Shown piece by piece: positions 32,846 to 41,828 of a stretch of DNA of 64,000 bases. The first letter of the stretch is position 1; each line of letters starts with the position of its first letter. Position numbers and translations under genes: made by a program. Source of the stretch: UBA3064 sp016868095 (GTDB taxonomy: Bacteria; Pseudomonadota; Gammaproteobacteria; Burkholderiales; Burkholderiaceae_E); contig JBEDEM010000003.1 in NCBI GenBank assembly GCA_041175665.1, forward strand, positions 6,375 to 70,374, written 5' to 3'. The notes beneath the pieces were generated by a model. It did not search any database and was not told where the DNA came from. It saw only the letters and a list, made by a program, of their open reading frames with translations.

Positions 32846-34898
32846 GAAGCGCTTCAACGGCGGGCTCGCGACCGCGAAAAGCAACATAGGCCTGCATGGG
32901 TTCATAGCGATTGCCTGCGCTATACACATGATCGTGAAGCCGCTTGGCCAAGAGGGGATCGAAAGCATCACCCGCCTCAACAAAGGCCTCAAAGCCATCG
33001 GCATCAAGCACTTCAGCCCATAGGTAAACATAGTAGGCCGATGCATAACCTGAACCCGCAAACAAATGCAAAAAGTGAGGCAAACGGTGGCGAAGACCAA
33101 TAGCACTGGGCATCGCAATCTTTGCCATGAGTTCCTGCTCAAACAGATCGAGATCGAGACCCTCGATATGCTTTCGCTGATGCAGTTCAAGATCGGCGAG
33201 CGCACATGAAACATATTCGACCGTTGCAAAACCTTGATTAAATGTTTTGGTTTTGAGAATTTTCTCGATCAGTTCATCGGGCATCGGCTCACCGGTTTCG
33301 ACATGTAAAGCGTGACGCTTGAGCATTTCAGGTTGAAGCAACCAGTGCTCAAAAAGTTGTGAAGGAAACTCAACAAAGTCACGCAAAACGCTGGTCCCTG
33401 CCAGTTTGGGATAAGTAACCTTGGATAACAGGCCATGCAGTCCATGACCAAATTCGTGAAAGAGCGTGTGAGCGTCGTCTAAGCTAAGCAAGCAGGCCTG
33501 ACCGGCGGACTGTGAAAAGTTATTGTTATTGACAACAATCGGACGCTGAGGGTGAAGCAAACTATGCTGATCACGGTAAGTACTCATCCAGGCCCCGGAG
33601 CGTTTGCTGGCTCGAGCAAAGTTATCACCAAGAAACACGCCGACGTGCTCCCCAGACTGCCCCAATACTTCCCAGGCCTTTACACTTGGATGGTAAAGTT
33701 TTAAATCATAAATCGGTTTAAATTGCAAACCGAAGAGTCGTCCGGCTACATCAAACATCGCATCAACCATCCGGTCGAGTTGAAGATAAGGCTTAAGTTC
33801 TGATTCTTGTAAGTTATAACGCGCTTTTCGCAAACGCTCAGCCCAAAAGTGCCAGTCATGGGCCTCGATACTGAGCACTTCACCTTGCGATAAGGCTAAG
33901 GCCTCCATCTCACGCTTTTCCTGCTCGGCGCGCAAACGAGCAGGCGCCCAGACCCGTTCGAGCAGGCCTAGCGCTGCCTGGGGCGTTTGCGCCATGCTGT
34001 CATCAAGCGCATAAGCTGAATAGCTCGAATAGCCCAAAAGACTTGCCATCTCCTGACGGCGCTTCAGGATCTCAACAATCAAGGGCCGATTGTCATGAAC
34101 ACCCTCATGCTCGCCTCGCGCACACCACGCAGCCCAGAGCTTTTGCCGAAGATCACGACGCTGGCTAAAAGTCATAAAAGGCGTAACAGACGATCTTGCA
34201 AGCGTGATGACGTGGGCATCATCACCCGGCACCTCGCGTTCGATAGCAGCCTGCCTTGCCGATGAAAGAACGAAATCGGGCAAACCCTTTAATTCGTCGT
34301 CGCTGCGTAAAACCATGGAGAAGTTTGATTCATCATGTAATACATTTTGCGAAAACTCGGTGTACAAGCTTGCAAGTTGTTCTGTGATCTCAGCAAAGCG
34401 CAGCCTTTGTGGCTCAGAAAGCTTGGCACCGCTTCGAACAAAATCAAGATGCCAGCGCTCGAGCACCCGCTTTGACTCCGGATCAAGTTCAAGTCGGTCA
34501 CGATCGCGATATAAGTCATCGATCCGGGTAAAAAGTCCTTGGTCAAGCATCATTTGATTGAAATGCGCAGCCAGGCGAGGAGCCATGTCACGCTCCACAG
34601 CCTGGAGTTCATTTGAGGTATGTGAGGCCGTTAAGTTATAGAAAACATTTATCACGCGCTGAAGGCTTTCACCCGATTGCTCAAGTGCCAGCACTGTATT
34701 CTTGAAATCAGGCTTAAGCGCTTTATCGCCAATCGCTTGCAGTTCAACGCGATGACGGGCCATAGCCGACTCAAACGCCGGCACAAAGTGCTCGGCATGA
34801 ATCCGATCAAATGGCGGCATTTCGAAACTTGCCTCCCAGTGCTGAAGCAGTGGGTTGGGCTGTTGCGACGGAGTCTTTTCTTGATGGATATGATTCAT
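32823..34898 (-). CDS. prlC: Oligopeptidase A, M3 family
   Basis: A 691-residue metallopeptidase. The zinc motif is HTLFHEFGHGLHGLL (HExxH), and the third ligand Glu lies downstream in VEFPSQLFEHWL. The helical N-terminal domain (MPPFDRIHAEHFVPAFESAMARHR) is typical of oligopeptidase A, which degrades signal peptides and other short peptides in the cytoplasm. The MNHIHQEKTPS start has no signal peptide. The gene is full length for the family, and its 3' end overlaps the convergent MFS gene by 23 nt. Confidence 0.93.
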   Translation of the reverse strand: MNHIHQEKTPSQQPNPLLQHWEASFEMPPFDRIHAEHFVPAFESAMARHRVELQAIGDKALKPDFKNTVLALEQSGESLQRVINVFYNLTASHTSNELQAVERDMAPRLAAHFNQMMLDQGLFTRIDDLYRDRDRLELDPESKRVLERWHLDFVRSGAKLSEPQRLRFAEITEQLASLYTEFSQNVLHDESNFSMVLRSDDELKGLPDFVLSSARQAAIEREVPGDDAHVITLARSSVTPFMTFSQRRDLRQKLWAAWCARGEHEGVHDNRPLIVEILKRRQEMASLLGYSSYSAYALDDSMAQTPQAALGLLERVWAPARLRAEQEKREMEALALSQGEVLSIEAHDWHFWAERLRKARYNLQESELKPYLQLDRMVDAMFDVAGRLFGLQFKPIYDLKLYHPSVKAWEVLGQSGEHVGVFLGDNFARASKRSGAWMSTYRDQHSLLHPQRPIVVNNNNFSQSAGQACLLSLDDAHTLFHEFGHGLHGLLSKVTYPKLAGTSVLRDFVEFPSQLFEHWLLQPEMLKRHALHVETGEPMPDELIEKILKTKTFNQGFATVEYVSCALADLELHQRKHIEGLDLDLFEQELMAKIAMPSAIGLRHRLPHFLHLFAGSGYASAYYVYLWAEVLDADGFEAFVEAGDAFDPLLAKRLHDHVYSAGNRYEPMQAYVAFRGREPAVEALLRQRGLQ

Positions 34899-34968
34899 AG
34901 CATGATTCTCAGGTCGTGTGAAAAAGATAACGAAATTCTTGATGTAATCGTAATTATTACAATAAGAG

Positions 34969-35709
34969 CTAATCGGGCTTTAGCCAAGCAAGCTCCAGCC
35001 AATGCCAATAGTCTTTGGCAAAAGGCCACAGTACATAAGCTCTGGCGTGGTCATCGGTGAAAACACCACTGGTCAAATGATCAAGCCACTCGCCCTGAGC
35101 TTTCAAGCCGTCGATTGCGGCGAGATCACTCATAAGCTCGTCATTGGATCGATGCTTGTCGCTTCGTCTGACAAAGGGCGCATGAATATATTTCGTATAT
35201 TGGTCAGAGGCCATGATGACTGGACCGGAGAGCCGATCATGAAGACTTCCCCAAGTTCTTCCTCTCAAACGGACCTGCAATTCAGACAGCATGCGCTCAA
35301 GAGCAGCGAGTTCGCTTTCACTGAATCGCCCTTCGTCGACGCTCATCAGGGCCTGCTGGCCAAGCATGTTGTCAAACAAAATTGAAGCTTTGGGGTATAA
35401 CTTCAAAAGCGTATCGAGATCGTTGAGTGCATTGAGCTTTTTCCACTCAAGCCCTTGCAAACCTTGATGCCTGATGCCGAACAACCAAGCCGCAAGCGGA
35501 TCTAGATCCACTGCAATGAGGCGGGAAAAGCGCTTAAGCCAAGGGGTTGACAACATCCAACCAGCGCTGCAGCCAAGCAAGAGAAGCTCCCCACCTGCTG
35601 GACCCTCGCTTTGGTGAAAGTGAGCAATCGCCTGACTCGTGGCCTGCCAGTCGGTCTTACGCCGCCAGGCCCGCCAATGCCAAACCGAACCGCCACTGAT
35701 TGAACTCAC
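34969..35709 (-). CDS. Uncharacterised protein with methyltransferase-like fold
   Basis: A 246-residue protein. The segment ELLLLGCSAGWMLSTPWLKRFSRLIAVDLDPLAAWL resembles the SAM-binding motif I and the acidic end of strand beta2. The middle has ASILFDNMLGQQALM, like strand beta4 to beta5. The rest has no motif, and motif GxGxG is degenerate (GCSAG). The start is GTG at 35709; no ATG is better placed. It lies between the oligopeptidase gene and the dehydratase on the same strand. No family can be named. Confidence 0.6.
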   Translation of the reverse strand: MSSISGGSVWHWRAWRRKTDWQATSQAIAHFHQSEGPAGGELLLLGCSAGWMLSTPWLKRFSRLIAVDLDPLAAWLFGIRHQGLQGLEWKKLNALNDLDTLLKLYPKASILFDNMLGQQALMSVDEGRFSESELAALERMLSELQVRLRGRTWGSLHDRLSGPVIMASDQYTKYIHAPFVRRSDKHRSNDELMSDLAAIDGLKAQGEWLDHLTSGVFTDDHARAYVLWPFAKDYWHWLELAWLKPD

Positions 35710-35744
35710 ATCAAGGCACCACCGTCCCTAAGTTCGCCAGGACT

Positions 35745-36722
35745 TTATGTGGATGCCAGCCAGGCACCATATTGAGTCAAATCAACATTGCCACCGCTCA
35801 GTAGCACACCAATCTTCGCATCAGCGCCAAACTCGCGCTGTCGCATCGCTGCTGCGGCAGCCAGACAACCGGTCGGCTCAACAACAATTTTCATCCATTG
35901 TGCGAAAAACCGCATCGCTTCGATGAGCGCCTGATCAGACACGGTTTCGATGGCCGTTACTTGTTGCTGAATAATGGCAAAGGTTATATCACCTACACGG
36001 GTTGTACGGGCACCGTCTGCGATGGTATCGGGTACATCGATACTCACCGGCTCGCCACGAGCAAAGGCCAGCTGAACATCATTGCCAGCCTCGGGCTCAA
36101 CGCCAATCACCTGACAACCTGGCGAAAGAGCACTTGCAGCCAAAGCACAACCCGATAAGAGACCGCCGCCGCCAAGGCAAACGAAGAGGGCATCGAGTCT
36201 TCCTACCTCTTCGATCAACTCCATCGCGCTCGTACCCTGCCCTGCGATGACCATCGGATGGTCAAAGGGTGGAATGAGGCTAAAACCCTCGCGTTGAACA
36301 AGGGACTTGGCCAGCGCCTCACGGTCCTCGGTCATGCGATCGTAGCGAACGATCTCAGCGCCAAAGGATTGCGCAGCTCGTACTTTTGCCGCCGGTGCGT
36401 CCGTGGGCATAACGACCACAGCTTTGACCGCTTCGATCTGGCAAGCCCTGGCAATCGCTTGACCGTGATTACCCGAGGAAAATGTGATGACACCAGCCGC
36501 GCGCTCGGCTTGGCTTAAAGCGCGGACCGCGTTTAAGGCACCACGAAACTTAAAGGCCCCTGTCCTTTGGAAATTCTCACACTTGAAAAACAGTCGAGCT
36601 CCTGCGCGCCGGTCTGCCTCGGCGCTGGTCAAGACAGGCGTTCGTCGAATCTGATCGGCGATCCGCGAGGCAGCCTCTTGGACTGCCTCAAAGCCTGGTG
36701 GCTTTGCCTGCTTAGTCTGCAT
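35745..36722 (-). CDS. Threonine/serine dehydratase, PLP-dependent
   Basis: A 325-residue fold-type II enzyme. The PLP lysine is in FQRTGAFKFRGALNAV (about residue 59), the phosphate-binding loop is CLGGGGLLSGCALAAS, and EPTGCLAAAAA and GVLLSGGNVD are at the C-terminus. No ACT regulatory domain is present, so it is of the catabolic or hydroxyamino-acid type, not the biosynthetic IlvA at 54.6 kb. The ATG at 36722 overlaps the stop of the upstream Bug protein by 11 nt. Confidence 0.88.
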   Translation of the reverse strand: MQTKQAKPPGFEAVQEAASRIADQIRRTPVLTSAEADRRAGARLFFKCENFQRTGAFKFRGALNAVRALSQAERAAGVITFSSGNHGQAIARACQIEAVKAVVVMPTDAPAAKVRAAQSFGAEIVRYDRMTEDREALAKSLVQREGFSLIPPFDHPMVIAGQGTSAMELIEEVGRLDALFVCLGGGGLLSGCALAASALSPGCQVIGVEPEAGNDVQLAFARGEPVSIDVPDTIADGARTTRVGDITFAIIQQQVTAIETVSDQALIEAMRFFAQWMKIVVEPTGCLAAAAAMRQREFGADAKIGVLLSGGNVDLTQYGAWLAST

Positions 36723-37743
36723 ATTGCCCAGCAGCACGGATGACTTTGCCCCATTTTTCGATCTCGGCGCTCAAATGAGTGCGCAGGCCATCAGGGGTTT
36801 GTTTGGAGACCGGCGTGATCTCAGCGCCTAAGTCCTTCATGCGCTTGACGACTTCAGGGTCTTTCAACGCAGCCTGCAAGGACACTGAGAGCTTCTCGAT
36901 AGCAGCTTTCGGTGTGCCCTTGGGGGCATAAACACCATGCCAGACTACAACCTCGAAATCTTTCAAGCCTTGCTCATGCAATGTCGGCGCGTTGGGTAAG
37001 GCACCAATGCGCGATTTGGTCGTAACGCCGAATAACTTAACTTTACCGGCATTGATTTGAGGAATTGTCTGGGTTGTTTGATCACACATCACATCAACAT
37101 GGCCACCTAAAAGTGCGGTCAATGCAGGTGCAGTGCCCTTGAAAGAAACCGTTGTTAGATCTGTGCCTAGTGTTTGCTGAAATAAGGTGCCACAAAGATG
37201 TGAGACCGCGCCAAGTCCTGCATTGGCAAGATTAACCTTTTCCTTGTTTGACTTGATCCAGTTAATCAATTCCGGGAGATTCGATGCGGGTAGGTCATTT
37301 CTTGCGATCAATGTCATCGGTACATCAACGGCCTGCCCGACATACTCATAGTCAGTCAAGGGATTAAACGGCAGTTTTCGATACAGGGCTGGGGCTGTGG
37401 CCATGCCATTGTGGTGGATGAACAAGGTGTAGCCATCGGGTTGCGCCTTGGCGACTAAGTTACCTGCAATCGTCGCCCCTGCACCGGGCCTGTTGTCAAC
37501 ATTAACCACCTGGCCCAGCGATTTTGTCATCGACTGAGCTAACGCTCTAGCAACAATATCAGTAGGCCCCCCTGCTGCAAACCCGACAACAAGGGTAATG
37601 GGTTTGGTCGGATAGCTTTGGGCGTGCACAGCGGTGCTCGCAAAAAGGCTTGTGGCAATCGCCGCAGTAGCAAAACTTAGACCTACTGCAACTGAGGATC
37701 TAAGGGCATGTCTGCGTGCAGACATAAGCGTGGGTTTAAACAT
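36712..37743 (-). CDS. Bug family (TctC-type) periplasmic binding protein
   Basis: A 343-residue tripartite tricarboxylate transporter receptor. After a signal peptide (residues about 1-40, ending VHAQS), the mature protein starts SYPTKPITLVVGFAAGGPTDIVARALAQSM, typical of Bug proteins. NRPGAGATIAGNLVAKAQPDGYTL is the second hallmark. TctA and TctB are not in the window. These families are greatly expanded in Burkholderiales and bind diverse carboxylates. It is coupled to the downstream dehydratase by an 11-nt overlap. Confidence 0.92.
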   Translation of the reverse strand: MFKPTLMSARRHALRSSVAVGLSFATAAIATSLFASTAVHAQSYPTKPITLVVGFAAGGPTDIVARALAQSMTKSLGQVVNVDNRPGAGATIAGNLVAKAQPDGYTLFIHHNGMATAPALYRKLPFNPLTDYEYVGQAVDVPMTLIARNDLPASNLPELINWIKSNKEKVNLANAGLGAVSHLCGTLFQQTLGTDLTTVSFKGTAPALTALLGGHVDVMCDQTTQTIPQINAGKVKLFGVTTKSRIGALPNAPTLHEQGLKDFEVVVWHGVYAPKGTPKAAIEKLSVSLQAALKDPEVVKRMKDLGAEITPVSKQTPDGLRTHLSAEIEKWGKVIRAAGQYAD

Positions 37744-37848
37744 ATGAGGACTCCTTTTTCGCGCTATGATTTTTGATGCGCTGTCATGTTACTAAAATCT
37801 GATCGTTTTCAAAGCCGGCTTCAATCAGCTTACGACGATTGAGCGAAC

Positions 37849-38982
37849 TTACAACGATTGAGCAAACTCCCGACGGATCGCCTCGCCATGTTGATCGATT
37901 GACGGAGCAGGATCAAATGACCCGTTTTGCCAATCAGCATCAAATGGGGGCGCCATCATGTCAATTTGAGCTTCCCCAAGCGGCATTTTCCAATAACGGG
38001 CCTGGGCATGTTTCGCAACCGCCTCAACACTATTGATCCCACCAAATGCAATATCTGCTTCTTGCAGAGCGTCTTCCATATCACGACGGCTACGCGCCGC
38101 AAAACGCTGTCCAATCAGGGCATCAAGCGCATCACGATGCTTGACGCGGTCAGCGTTTTCTTTAAACCGCGGGTCTTGGGCGAGCGAGGCATCACCCAGT
38201 ACCTGTTCACACAAGCGTGCAAACTCCCGATTATTCTGAACTGAAATGAGCAAGATTTCGCCATCGGCACATTCAAAGCCACCATAGGGTGCAATCGAAG
38301 GATGCTTCAATCCCACGCGGGCCGGCGCCTTATCGCTATAAATTTGATGCAGTAGCGGTACGGCCATCCAGTCAAAAGCGCCAGAGAAAAGCGACACATG
38401 CAAACGCGCTCCCTGACCGGTTCGTTCTCTCAAAAACAAGGCTTGCTGGACAGCCGAGAGTGCATACATGCCGGCACCAATATCGCATAGGCTTACGCCA
38501 ATCCTGCCATAAGCTTGAGGCGGGCCACTAACTGCAAGCAGGCCAGACTCGCCTTGCACCAAAAAATCATAGGCCTTTAAGTTCGCGCGTTCGCCTTCTC
38601 GGCCATAACCCGAAATATCGAGGGTAATCAATCGGGGATGCTGTGCGCGCAAAGCTTCAGAACCGATCCCCAGACGCTCGACTGCGCCAGGTGCGAGATT
38701 TTGTATGAAGACATCGGCGTTTGCGATCATCCGCTTCATCAGCGCCAGATCATCCGCCTGTTTCAAATCAAGCGCGATGGACTCTTTGCCTGTATTGAGC
38801 CAAAGAAAATAAGAGGCATGCCCGTGCACTGCCCGGTCGTAGCCCCGTGCAAAATCACCTTCCGGCCTCTCAACCTTAATCACACGAGCGCCAGCCTGAG
38901 CGAGTCGCGAAGAACAATAAGGCGCAGCGACCGCTTGCTCAAGTGATACAACAGTGATCCCTTCAAATGGCTTTCTCATCAT
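37849..38982 (-). CDS. CaiB/BaiF family III CoA-transferase (second copy)
   Basis: A 377-residue CoA-transferase. Signatures are FEGITVVSLEQAVAAPYCSSRLAQAGARVIKVERPEGDFARGYD, NLAPGAVERLGIGSEALRAQHPRLITLDISGYG and the region around SLCDIGAGMYALSAV, with the expected catalytic Asp. Its ATG overlaps the stop of the M16 peptidase by 4 nt, so it is read on the same transcript, although the functional link is unclear. It is the second family III CoA-transferase in the window and diverged from the copy at 19.2 kb. Confidence 0.9.
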   Translation of the reverse strand: MMRKPFEGITVVSLEQAVAAPYCSSRLAQAGARVIKVERPEGDFARGYDRAVHGHASYFLWLNTGKESIALDLKQADDLALMKRMIANADVFIQNLAPGAVERLGIGSEALRAQHPRLITLDISGYGREGERANLKAYDFLVQGESGLLAVSGPPQAYGRIGVSLCDIGAGMYALSAVQQALFLRERTGQGARLHVSLFSGAFDWMAVPLLHQIYSDKAPARVGLKHPSIAPYGGFECADGEILLISVQNNREFARLCEQVLGDASLAQDPRFKENADRVKHRDALDALIGQRFAARSRRDMEDALQEADIAFGGINSVEAVAKHAQARYWKMPLGEAQIDMMAPPFDADWQNGSFDPAPSIDQHGEAIRREFAQSL

Positions 38983-41786
38983 GGGCTCTTCTTTGAAACA
39001 AAGTCACCTGCTGTGATCGTGATCAGATCGCTCAAACGAACATAACGTCGAAAAGCCTCATTCACTTCTTCGAGCTTGATCGATGCCCTCAAGTCCCGCA
39101 TCGCTTGCAAATGGTCCACAGCACGCGAATGCTCCTCGAGCCAGTTTAAGGTCCCAGCAAGCACGGATTCTTGGGCCCAGGCTAAATTGATCTGGGCTTC
39201 GAGACCGTGCTTGGCCTTTTGCAATTCACCTTCTTGAAAACCTTGGCCATTGGCACGCTCAAACTCCTCACGCAAAGCCTGCTGCAACCGATCTAGATTC
39301 TGCGGTGCGAAAATTGCGTAAAACATGATTGAGCTGGCTCTACCCGGCTCCCCACCCGAAAGCGATCCGCCAACACCGTAACTGAGCCCTTCCTTTTCAC
39401 GAACCCGGTCCCATAAACGACCTGTGGGTGATCCGCCTCCCGCAAAGATTCGGATAGCCAAACGCAATGCCTGGTAGGCCCTTTGGTCATCAGCAAGCTC
39501 AAAGCGTTGCTGGGCAAGCCAAACCGCATTCTTCTTCTCGGGCGTGTCGATGCGCTGGGTATGCGCCCTGATATCGAGCGCAGGTCGGGGAATACGCTCA
39601 TAAGCGACAAGCGCTGGACGTTTGGCCTGCCATTGCTTCCAAAAATCCGTCCATGCCCGGTTCAAGCGCTCCGATGATACATCGCCGATTAGGCTCACCG
39701 ACATCGGCCCTGGACGCACAAAACGATCCCAGAATGCTTTAACGTCCTCAAGACGCAATGACTTAATGCTTTGCAAGCTCTCCTCAAAACTGGGCACATA
39801 GCGAGGGTCGCCCTTTGGATAGCTCGAGAGCTTGGCGGCCATCGAACGGAAGGCGATGGCTTGCGGATCTTGACGCGAAGACTCGATCGAGGCGATGGCA
39901 GAGGCTTTCAACTCCTCAAACTCAGCAGCATCAAAGGCTGGTTCCGTCAAGGCCTTTAGCAGGAGCCCGAGACCATCTTCGAGACGGTCGGCAGGCAGCT
40001 TGAGCGAAACATTCAAGCCTTCTGCTCCGCCTTGCAAACTCCAGGTTGCTTTAAGCGCAGTCATCGCCTCGGCGAAATCTTTTCTGGACTGCCCAACAAC
40101 ACCCCTGGATAACATGGCAATTGCCATCGAAGCCATATCGGTCTGATTTTGCAGATCTTTCAAATTACCATAGCGAAGACTAGCCTGCAGCACGACCAGA
40201 TTCGAAGCGCTCCGCTTGTTTATGCTTTGCAAAACCAAACCCGGCAGCGGCTTTTCGATCTTAAGTCGTGCCTTGATGTTAGAAGGCGAAACATCAAAAG
40301 CTTCGCCCTGTTCACTTGCCCCTCTTGGCGAGAAGCCTGCCATGGCATCGCTCACGGAGGCCTGACGCTGCTCGGGCGATCTCAAGGGCTTTTGCTCGGG
40401 CTCGAAAATACCTAAGCTGCGATTACTTTCGATCCAAAACGCTGCAGCAACCCGATTGACATCTTCGAGTTTTGTTGCAGCAATACGATCTCTTTGTTGA
40501 AACAACATACGCCAATCACCAAGCGCAATCGACTCCGATAGGTTGTAGGCTACGCGCTCGGGGTCAGCTAGCATTTGTTCATATTGGGTCAAAAAATGGG
40601 CCTTTGCCGCAACTAGCTCTTTTTCAGTAAAGGGTTCGCGCAGGAGCGACTCCGTCAGATCGAGCAGCGATTGCCTCGCCTTCTCTGTGGACTGATCTGA
40701 TTTTAATTGCAAGGCAAAAATAACATTCGAGGGTTCGGGTGCAGAACGCGCCCATCCCCAAATCCCAGCTGCAAGACCCTTCTTGACAATGCGCTCGCTG
40801 ATTCGGTTATTCGGACCGCCCATCATATGGGTGGCGAGTATCATGGCTGGGAAGTCTCGGTGAAGTGCCGATGGCGCATGGTAAGAAAGCACAATCGCAG
40901 GCGCCTCACCGACCCTGCGCAGCTTGAGCTCACGAGCTCCTTCTTGGACAGGCTCAACGGTGTAGGTTGGCTCAAGCAAACGGGTTGGCTTTGCCAAGCC
41001 GCCAAAGGCTTCGTGCACCCATGCAATAACCTTGTCTTGATCGAATGCACCACTCACGAACAAGGCTGCATTGTCGGGCTGATAGTGATGCTGATAAAAC
41101 CGCTTTAATCGTTCGATCGATACATTTTCAATGTCAGAACGGGTGCCGATAATTGCTTTGCCATAGTTGTGCCAAGTGTAAGCGGCAGCAAAAACCTGTT
41201 GATATAAAACACCGACAGGATTGTTCTCACCGCGCTCAAATTCATTGCGAACCACTGTCATTTCAGAGTCAAGGTCTTGCTTCCGGATATAAGCGTTGAC
41301 CAACACATCCCCGAGCCACTGGATCATCCATTGGGTATTTTCATCGCTCCGGGGGAAACTTGCGAAATAATTAGTACGATCCCAGGATGTCGTGCCATTG
41401 ACGCGAAAACCACGGCTCGATAATTCAGCGATGCCTGTAGGGAACTTTGGCGAACCCTTAAAAACCAAATGTTCGAGTAAATGCGCCATACCGGTTTCAC
41501 CATAACCCTCATGACGCGACCCAACATTGACTGTCAGATTAATCGTTGTCGAGGCCTTGGTCGCATTGGGATACAGAATCAGCTGCAAACCATTGGGTAA
41601 TCGGTAGGACATCATGCCCTCAACCTGATGAATCGGTTGACCCGCCCAGGCTGGCTGTGTTTGAGCAAAAGCACCAGGCGCTGTCACGCCAAGCGTTATT
41701 GCCATCATGACAAAAGACAGTGTTTGCCCAAAAAGAGTGATCATTCGCCCAAAAAGCTTGGTGAGGAAGCGATCAAGCAGACGCAT
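38979..41786 (-). CDS. M16 family zinc metallopeptidase (pitrilysin type), exported
   Basis: A 935-residue protein with two M16 modules. The inverted zinc motif is GMAHLLEHLVFKG (HxxEH) at about residue 100, with the later Glu in the ENNPVGVLYQQVF region. An N-terminal hydrophobic stretch (SFVMMAITLGVTAPGAFAQ) looks like a signal peptide. The second half lacks HxxEH, as usual. The start has an AAAGG site. It begins 42 nt after the TonB-dependent receptor stop and could be cotranscribed with it. M16 proteins paired with TonB receptors include FusC, which cleaves imported ferredoxin. Confidence 0.9.
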   Translation of the reverse strand: MRLLDRFLTKLFGRMITLFGQTLSFVMMAITLGVTAPGAFAQTQPAWAGQPIHQVEGMMSYRLPNGLQLILYPNATKASTTINLTVNVGSRHEGYGETGMAHLLEHLVFKGSPKFPTGIAELSSRGFRVNGTTSWDRTNYFASFPRSDENTQWMIQWLGDVLVNAYIRKQDLDSEMTVVRNEFERGENNPVGVLYQQVFAAAYTWHNYGKAIIGTRSDIENVSIERLKRFYQHHYQPDNAALFVSGAFDQDKVIAWVHEAFGGLAKPTRLLEPTYTVEPVQEGARELKLRRVGEAPAIVLSYHAPSALHRDFPAMILATHMMGGPNNRISERIVKKGLAAGIWGWARSAPEPSNVIFALQLKSDQSTEKARQSLLDLTESLLREPFTEKELVAAKAHFLTQYEQMLADPERVAYNLSESIALGDWRMLFQQRDRIAATKLEDVNRVAAAFWIESNRSLGIFEPEQKPLRSPEQRQASVSDAMAGFSPRGASEQGEAFDVSPSNIKARLKIEKPLPGLVLQSINKRSASNLVVLQASLRYGNLKDLQNQTDMASMAIAMLSRGVVGQSRKDFAEAMTALKATWSLQGGAEGLNVSLKLPADRLEDGLGLLLKALTEPAFDAAEFEELKASAIASIESSRQDPQAIAFRSMAAKLSSYPKGDPRYVPSFEESLQSIKSLRLEDVKAFWDRFVRPGPMSVSLIGDVSSERLNRAWTDFWKQWQAKRPALVAYERIPRPALDIRAHTQRIDTPEKKNAVWLAQQRFELADDQRAYQALRLAIRIFAGGGSPTGRLWDRVREKEGLSYGVGGSLSGGEPGRASSIMFYAIFAPQNLDRLQQALREEFERANGQGFQEGELQKAKHGLEAQINLAWAQESVLAGTLNWLEEHSRAVDHLQAMRDLRASIKLEEVNEAFRRYVRLSDLITITAGDFVSKKSP

Positions 41787-41828
41787 GGATGACCTTTGTA
41801 CAAAAATAAGACTGAAAGGAGCGAGAGC

